A stretch of 64,000 nt of DNA from Lachnospiraceae bacterium XBB2008 (GTDB lineage: Bacteria > Bacillota > Clostridia > Lachnospirales > Lachnospiraceae). The stretch lies in assembly GCA_900102235.1 (NCBI GenBank), contig FMVL01000003.1, forward strand, positions 434,001 to 498,000. Reading direction: 5' to 3'. The notes below the pieces were generated by a model. The model had not been told where the DNA came from, made no database searches, and saw nothing but the letters and a program-made list of their open reading frames with translations. Both the position numbers and the translations under genes were made by a program. Position 1 is the stretch's first letter. The number at the start of each line of letters is the position of its first letter. Positions 60,694-64,000 of this stretch are shown in pieces.

Positions 60694-60792
60694 AATACCT
60701 CTTGACACATAATACCTCGTGTGGCATAGTATGATGTGTCAGGTGGTATTACGCAACAAGGGGTATTATGCGTCAGGTAGTATTCAAGCTTA
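60694..60792 (+). promoter_or_regulatory. padR promoter with repeated AATACC boxes
   Basis: TTGACA at 60702-60707 with TAGTAT at 60727-60732 (19-base spacer; CATAGT at 17). AATACCTC occurs at 60694 and 60711, and its inverse type (GGTATTA, GGTAGTATT) at ~60742, ~60761 and ~60776. Five boxes in ~90 bases suggest PadR autoregulation. Confidence 0.55.
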
Positions 60793-60834
60793 AGGATAAC
60801 CCCGGACAGATACCACGAATATAAGGAGGAGAAA

Positions 60835-61266
60835 ATGGATAATCAATTAAAACGCGGCCTGCTTGATATATGCGTCCTGGCTGCGATCAAGCCCGAGCCG
60901 TCCTACGGTTACAAGATCATCAAGGACGTCAAGCCGTATATCACCATTTCCGAATCCACTCTCTATCCTATCCTCAGACGCCTGGAGGACTCCGGATCTC
61001 TGAACGTCAACTCCGTTGAGCACAACGGAAGGTTGCGCAAGTACTACGAGATCACAAACTCCGGCCACAAGAGGCTTGTGGATTTCACCGAAGAGTGGCG
61101 CGAGATAATGGCGATCTACGAATTCGTAACAAAAGAAGTAGGAACCTCGCAGGCGTCATCCGCAGAAACAGGAACGGGTGAAGCAGAAACAGGAACGGGT
61201 GAAGCAGGAACAAACGAAGCAGAAGCCACGCAGGCGGAAATAAAGGAAGGGGAAACCAATGAATAA
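60835..61266 (+). CDS. PadR-family transcriptional regulator
   Basis: 143 residues. Winged HTH of the PadR family (LKRGLLDICVLAAIKPEPSY, STLYPILRRLEDSG, GRLRKYYEIT). The last ~40 residues are a low-complexity Gly/Thr/Glu/Ala tail encoded by in-frame tandem repeats (GTGEAET-like). GGAGGAGAAA before the ATG. Overlaps the DUF1700 gene by eight bases. PadR proteins usually repress the downstream membrane-stress genes. Confidence 0.93.
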   Translation: MDNQLKRGLLDICVLAAIKPEPSYGYKIIKDVKPYITISESTLYPILRRLEDSGSLNVNSVEHNGRLRKYYEITNSGHKRLVDFTEEWREIMAIYEFVTKEVGTSQASSAETGTGEAETGTGEAGTNEAEATQAEIKEGETNE

Positions 61267-62005
61267 AAAAGATTTCTTGGACGAAGTACGTACAAGACTC
61301 GCCGGCCTGAGCGAGAACGACATACAGAATGCTCTGGATTTCTATGTGGAAGCCATAGACGACCATATCGATGACGGAATGACTGAGGACCAGGCAGTCA
61401 GTGCGGTGGGAACTCCCGAGGAAGTAGCAGAAAAGATCCTGATGGACACTCCCCTGCCGACTCTGATCAAAACGCAGGCACAGGCCATGAGTCAGAAGCA
61501 GGCTAATACAACTGACCAGACAGCCCAGGCAAACCAGACTGCACAGACATATCAGTCAGCTCAGACAGGCGGCATGAGCGGGAACCCGACACCGGCCATC
61601 CCCGCGCAGGCTATGGCACAGCCCGTGAAGAAGACAAAGCTGAGTCCCTTGGCTATAGTTCTCATCATTCTCGGCGCACCGGTTTGGCTCCCTCTCACCA
61701 TAGCACTGGGGGCGGTCGCACTCGCCATCGTCATGGCGATCTTCGCACTGATCCTGGCTGTAGTGGTTGCAGTTTTAGGTGCAGCTATCGGCGGAGTTGT
61801 TGCAATATTCGCATCCCTGGTCGCCATCGTCATGGGAGAAGGCGTACACGGTCTCGTTCAGCTGGCAGCGGCTTTGATCCTCGTCGGTCTTGCACTGTTG
61901 CTGTTCATACCGCTCAAAGCCGGTTTTATATGGCTTATCGAGCTGGCAGGCAGATTCGCCGGCTGGGTTAAGTTCAAGTTCGTAAGTCGCAGGAATAAGA
62001 TTTAA
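61259..62005 (+). CDS. DUF1700 (HAAS) membrane protein
   Basis: 248 residues. N-terminal HAAS helical domain (MNKKDFLDEVRTRLAGLSEN, then DHIDDGMTEDQAVSAVGTPEEVAEKI), a Gln/Thr/Ala-rich linker, then hydrophobic segments from ~130 to 230 (about three to four). Partner of PadR and DUF4097 proteins in an envelope-associated locus; biochemical role unknown. AAGGGG before the ATG. Confidence 0.9.
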   Translation: MNKKDFLDEVRTRLAGLSENDIQNALDFYVEAIDDHIDDGMTEDQAVSAVGTPEEVAEKILMDTPLPTLIKTQAQAMSQKQANTTDQTAQANQTAQTYQSAQTGGMSGNPTPAIPAQAMAQPVKKTKLSPLAIVLIILGAPVWLPLTIALGAVALAIVMAIFALILAVVVAVLGAAIGGVVAIFASLVAIVMGEGVHGLVQLAAALILVGLALLLFIPLKAGFIWLIELAGRFAGWVKFKFVSRRNKI

Positions 62006-62019
62006 GAGGAGTGAAAAAA

Positions 62020-62961
62020 ATGACTAAATCAACCAAGATCATACTTATAACTGCAGGTGTACTGGTAGGCCTGGGAATGATAATCGCAGGAGTTGCCCTG
62101 GGGATCAACAAGATCCGGAACAATGTATTCGGTTTCTCCGACACCGCATCTGCTACATATGAGGATAAATCCATGGAGATAAAGGATGATTTCGAAGATA
62201 TAGAGATCGTACAGATATCCTCGGATGTAAATGTCGTAAGCACATCCAAGTCAACGGCTTACATTGAATACACCGATTCGAACAGGTATCACAACGAGAT
62301 CACCGTTAACGGAGATACATTAAGGATCAAATTCAAGGATGATTCAGCATCATATATCCACATAGGTTTCGATATTCCGTTCCTTGGTCTGGACAGGAGC
62401 TGTGAGACCTTCCCCGTAACCTTATATCTGCCGGAAAAAGACTACGGTGACCTGAATATCGCCATCGTAAGCGGAGAAACCTCGATAGACCCCATGTCAT
62501 TTGAAAATATCGAGATAGACGGTGGCAGCGGTGAGATCAAGGTACGCGGATGCGATCTGGACGATAACTTCAAGGCAAACACCGTCTCAGGTTCAGTGAA
62601 CTGTGAGGGATTAAATGCCGGTGATGTGTCTGTCAATACGACAAGCGGGGAAGTAAGCCTCACTAAGACAAATGCGAAAGATGTTGATATCGATTGCATA
62701 AGCGGCAGTGTTTCCCTGAACTCACTGAGCGCTTCCTCGGTCGACATCCAGACCACCAGCGGCGAAGTCACACTTGATGATTACCAAAGCAAGAGTACCG
62801 ATATATCCACCGTCAGCGGAGATGTGTCAGGTACACTCATCGGCGATTACAACATCTCTTATGATACCGTAAGCGGTGATTCCAACATCAGCATTTCCAG
62901 CATTGCAGGGGGAAACCGTTTCGATGTTGAAACCACCAGCGGCAATCTGACTCTTAAGTAA
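62020..62961 (+). CDS. DUF4097 beta-helix membrane-anchored protein
   Basis: 313 residues from the ATG at 62020, nine bases after a GTG that would leave no room for the AGAGGAG ribosome site. N-terminal membrane segment (IILITAGVLVGLGMIIAGVA), then a DUF4097 right-handed beta-helix with repeated TTSGEV, SGSVSL and TVSGDV turns. Similar proteins act in cell-envelope stress (LiaI/LiaF-associated); the exact role is unknown. Third gene of the PadR unit. Confidence 0.9.
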   Translation: MTKSTKIILITAGVLVGLGMIIAGVALGINKIRNNVFGFSDTASATYEDKSMEIKDDFEDIEIVQISSDVNVVSTSKSTAYIEYTDSNRYHNEITVNGDTLRIKFKDDSASYIHIGFDIPFLGLDRSCETFPVTLYLPEKDYGDLNIAIVSGETSIDPMSFENIEIDGGSGEIKVRGCDLDDNFKANTVSGSVNCEGLNAGDVSVNTTSGEVSLTKTNAKDVDIDCISGSVSLNSLSASSVDIQTTSGEVTLDDYQSKSTDISTVSGDVSGTLIGDYNISYDTVSGDSNISISSIAGGNRFDVETTSGNLTLK

Positions 62962-62997
62962 ACGGAAACACTTAAGTAAGTCTAAACTCTTAGGTAA
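62953..62997. repeat. Three 18-bp repeats at converging stop codons
   Basis: CTTAAGTAA, CTTAAGTAA and CTTAGGTAA at 62953, 62971 and 62989, 18 bases apart. The first contains the DUF4097 stop; the third overlaps the GH43 stop on the other strand. Confidence 0.85.
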
Positions 62998-64000
62998 ACG
63001 TAAATTCGTTAAATACCAGACGGCAGTCTTTATCGGCTGTCAGAAATTCAAAGAATACTGCATGCTTTCCGGTCACGGTGCTCGTTACGGGTGCCGTGAT
63101 CTCTTCATATCCGCCGTCAGCGGATCCGTCGGTCCCAGAGGCTACCGCATCCTCAAGAGACCTGATATGTGACTCAAGTTTCGCAACGATCTCTCCGTCA
63201 TACGAATCCAGACGGACATTTACAGTCACATCGGAAGCAACATTCATGCTCTTGATCCATAAGCTGACGCTATCGGGTGACTCCCCGCCGAAGTTCAGAT
63301 ATTTATATCCTATCGTAGCTTTATCCGCTATGTTCATGATCGGTGATGAGTACACGCCGGGCTTGTCGTATATGAGAGTAGGTTTCTTATCTATGTCAAA
63401 GTCCGTGAAATCTGGACTTGCGAACCCCTTTGCATATCTTTGACTGAGTTGGTCAAACATTTCGGCGCTGAGTCCGCTCTCCGGCGTATATACGGGCACC
63501 ACGATCATCTTGCGTCTGGCGATCGCAGCAAGTTCCTCATCATTATTCTTCCTGGCTATCTCGGATATTCCGCCGGGACAGGATACCTTATACACACTGT
63601 CGCATGTACCGTCCCACATATGGCATGCATAACCTGCGGATACGATCAGTCTCGCATCTATTCCGCCTAAGTTTCCGCCCTGTGAAGTCATCTCCACCGG
63701 TACTGAAGCTACAGGCTCTCCGTCCTTATAGATAACTCTTCCTATGAACGGTTGACCCTTTTGGTCAAAAGCAACCTCAACAGGCTCTATCATGGCCTGT
63801 CTGGAGAATTCGTCGATACCGGTCTGTCTGTGATAGAAGATGAACCATTTATCATTCACCTTCATCAGCGAACCGTGGTTATTGCCCCACTGATATGTCA
63901 TCAGGCCGTAACCCTCGATATCCTCTCCGACTTTGCGGCCGCCCCGGCTTACATCGGGAACTATGTTTCCTCCGTTGAAACTGATGTCGCCACCCTTTCT
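62990..64000 (-). CDS. GH43 glycosidase with CBM6-like domain (partial)
   Basis: 336 visible residues, open to the window edge; the N-terminal part of the barrel is outside. The visible N-terminal part holds GH43 features (EGYGLMTYQWGNNHGSLMKV, KWFIFYHRQT), then a linker and a beta-sandwich module of the CBM6 type (YKYLNFGGESPDSVSLWIKS... SDVTVNVRLDSYDG... HAVFFEF). Expected to cleave arabinofuranosyl or xylosyl units from arabinoxylan, in keeping with the GH115/esterase genes. Converges on the DUF4097 gene with a 28-base gap. Confidence 0.88.
   Translation of the reverse strand, partial: RKGGDISFNGGNIVPDVSRGGRKVGEDIEGYGLMTYQWGNNHGSLMKVNDKWFIFYHRQTGIDEFSRQAMIEPVEVAFDQKGQPFIGRVIYKDGEPVASVPVEMTSQGGNLGGIDARLIVSAGYACHMWDGTCDSVYKVSCPGGISEIARKNNDEELAAIARRKMIVVPVYTPESGLSAEMFDQLSQRYAKGFASPDFTDFDIDKKPTLIYDKPGVYSSPIMNIADKATIGYKYLNFGGESPDSVSLWIKSMNVASDVTVNVRLDSYDGEIVAKLESHIRSLEDAVASGTDGSADGGYEEITAPVTSTVTGKHAVFFEFLTADKDCRLVFNEFTFT

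Overview
The window looks like chromosome from a butyrate-forming, polysaccharide-using Gram-positive anaerobe of the Clostridia, most likely Lachnospiraceae (Butyrivibrio-like). Evidence: a ptb-buk pair, a maltodextrin ABC locus, xylan-type hydrolases (GH115, GH43, SGNH esterase), lipoproteins with Firmicutes-type lipoboxes, strong AGGAGG ribosome binding sites, HAAS/DUF1700 and PadR genes, and clear TTGACA/TATAAT promoters. The genus is inference. I see no rRNA, CRISPR, prophage or insertion sequence.

Layout. 1-7.2 kb: a GLUG-repeat surface protein (cut by the window edge) translationally coupled to an RND/MMPL transporter, a membrane-anchored CapA-like protein, and a secreted protein. 7.4-9.8 kb: rpmG-secE-nusG-rplK-rplA. 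9.8-11.1 kb: a FliD-like cap protein. 11.3-20.8 kb: a maltodextrin locus (lipoprotein GH13 amylase, MalG, MalF, MalE, a zinc-ribbon protein, a NodB/GH57-like barrel protein, LacI regulator) with matching LacI-type operators at malE and lacI. 20.9-22.9 kb: buk and ptb. 23.0-23.3 kb: a decayed tRNA-Arg beside an intact tRNA-Arg(ACG). 23.4-31 kb: repeats, small proteins, lipoproteins, a secreted protein sharing its C-terminal module with the 6.3 kb gene, and a double-HTH regulator probably read from a leaderless mRNA. 31.1-32.6 kb: a sodium:alanine symporter. 49.3-64 kb: pyridoxamine kinase, GH115, SGNH esterase, a candidate 22-residue peptide, LysR, a PPP-type phosphatase, XRE regulator, a second CapA, a PadR/DUF1700/DUF4097 locus, and the end of a GH43 gene.

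The standout is 32,690-49,163: nine same-strand genes with overlapping or closely spaced ends. They encode a DUF362 ferredoxin protein, two membrane-anchored BMP/PnrA-like binding proteins without an ABC transporter, a complete hybrid kinase, a receiver-GGDEF cyclase, an [FeFe]-hydrogenase-like sensor fused to a HisKA-receiver-Hpt chain that has lost its ATPase domain, a double receiver protein, a second hybrid kinase, and a third hybrid kinase with a DegV (fatty-acid-binding) domain between receiver and Hpt. No DNA-binding output is present; the only enzymatic output visible is the GGDEF cyclase. I read it as one multi-input phosphorelay joining ligand, redox/hydrogen and lipid inputs to cyclic-di-GMP.

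Two repeat themes recur. Three intergenic arrays (periods 107, 94 and 96 bp) carry related TATGAC...GTCATA inverted ends. Separately, four genes have short tandem duplications (18-32 bp) exactly at their stop codons.
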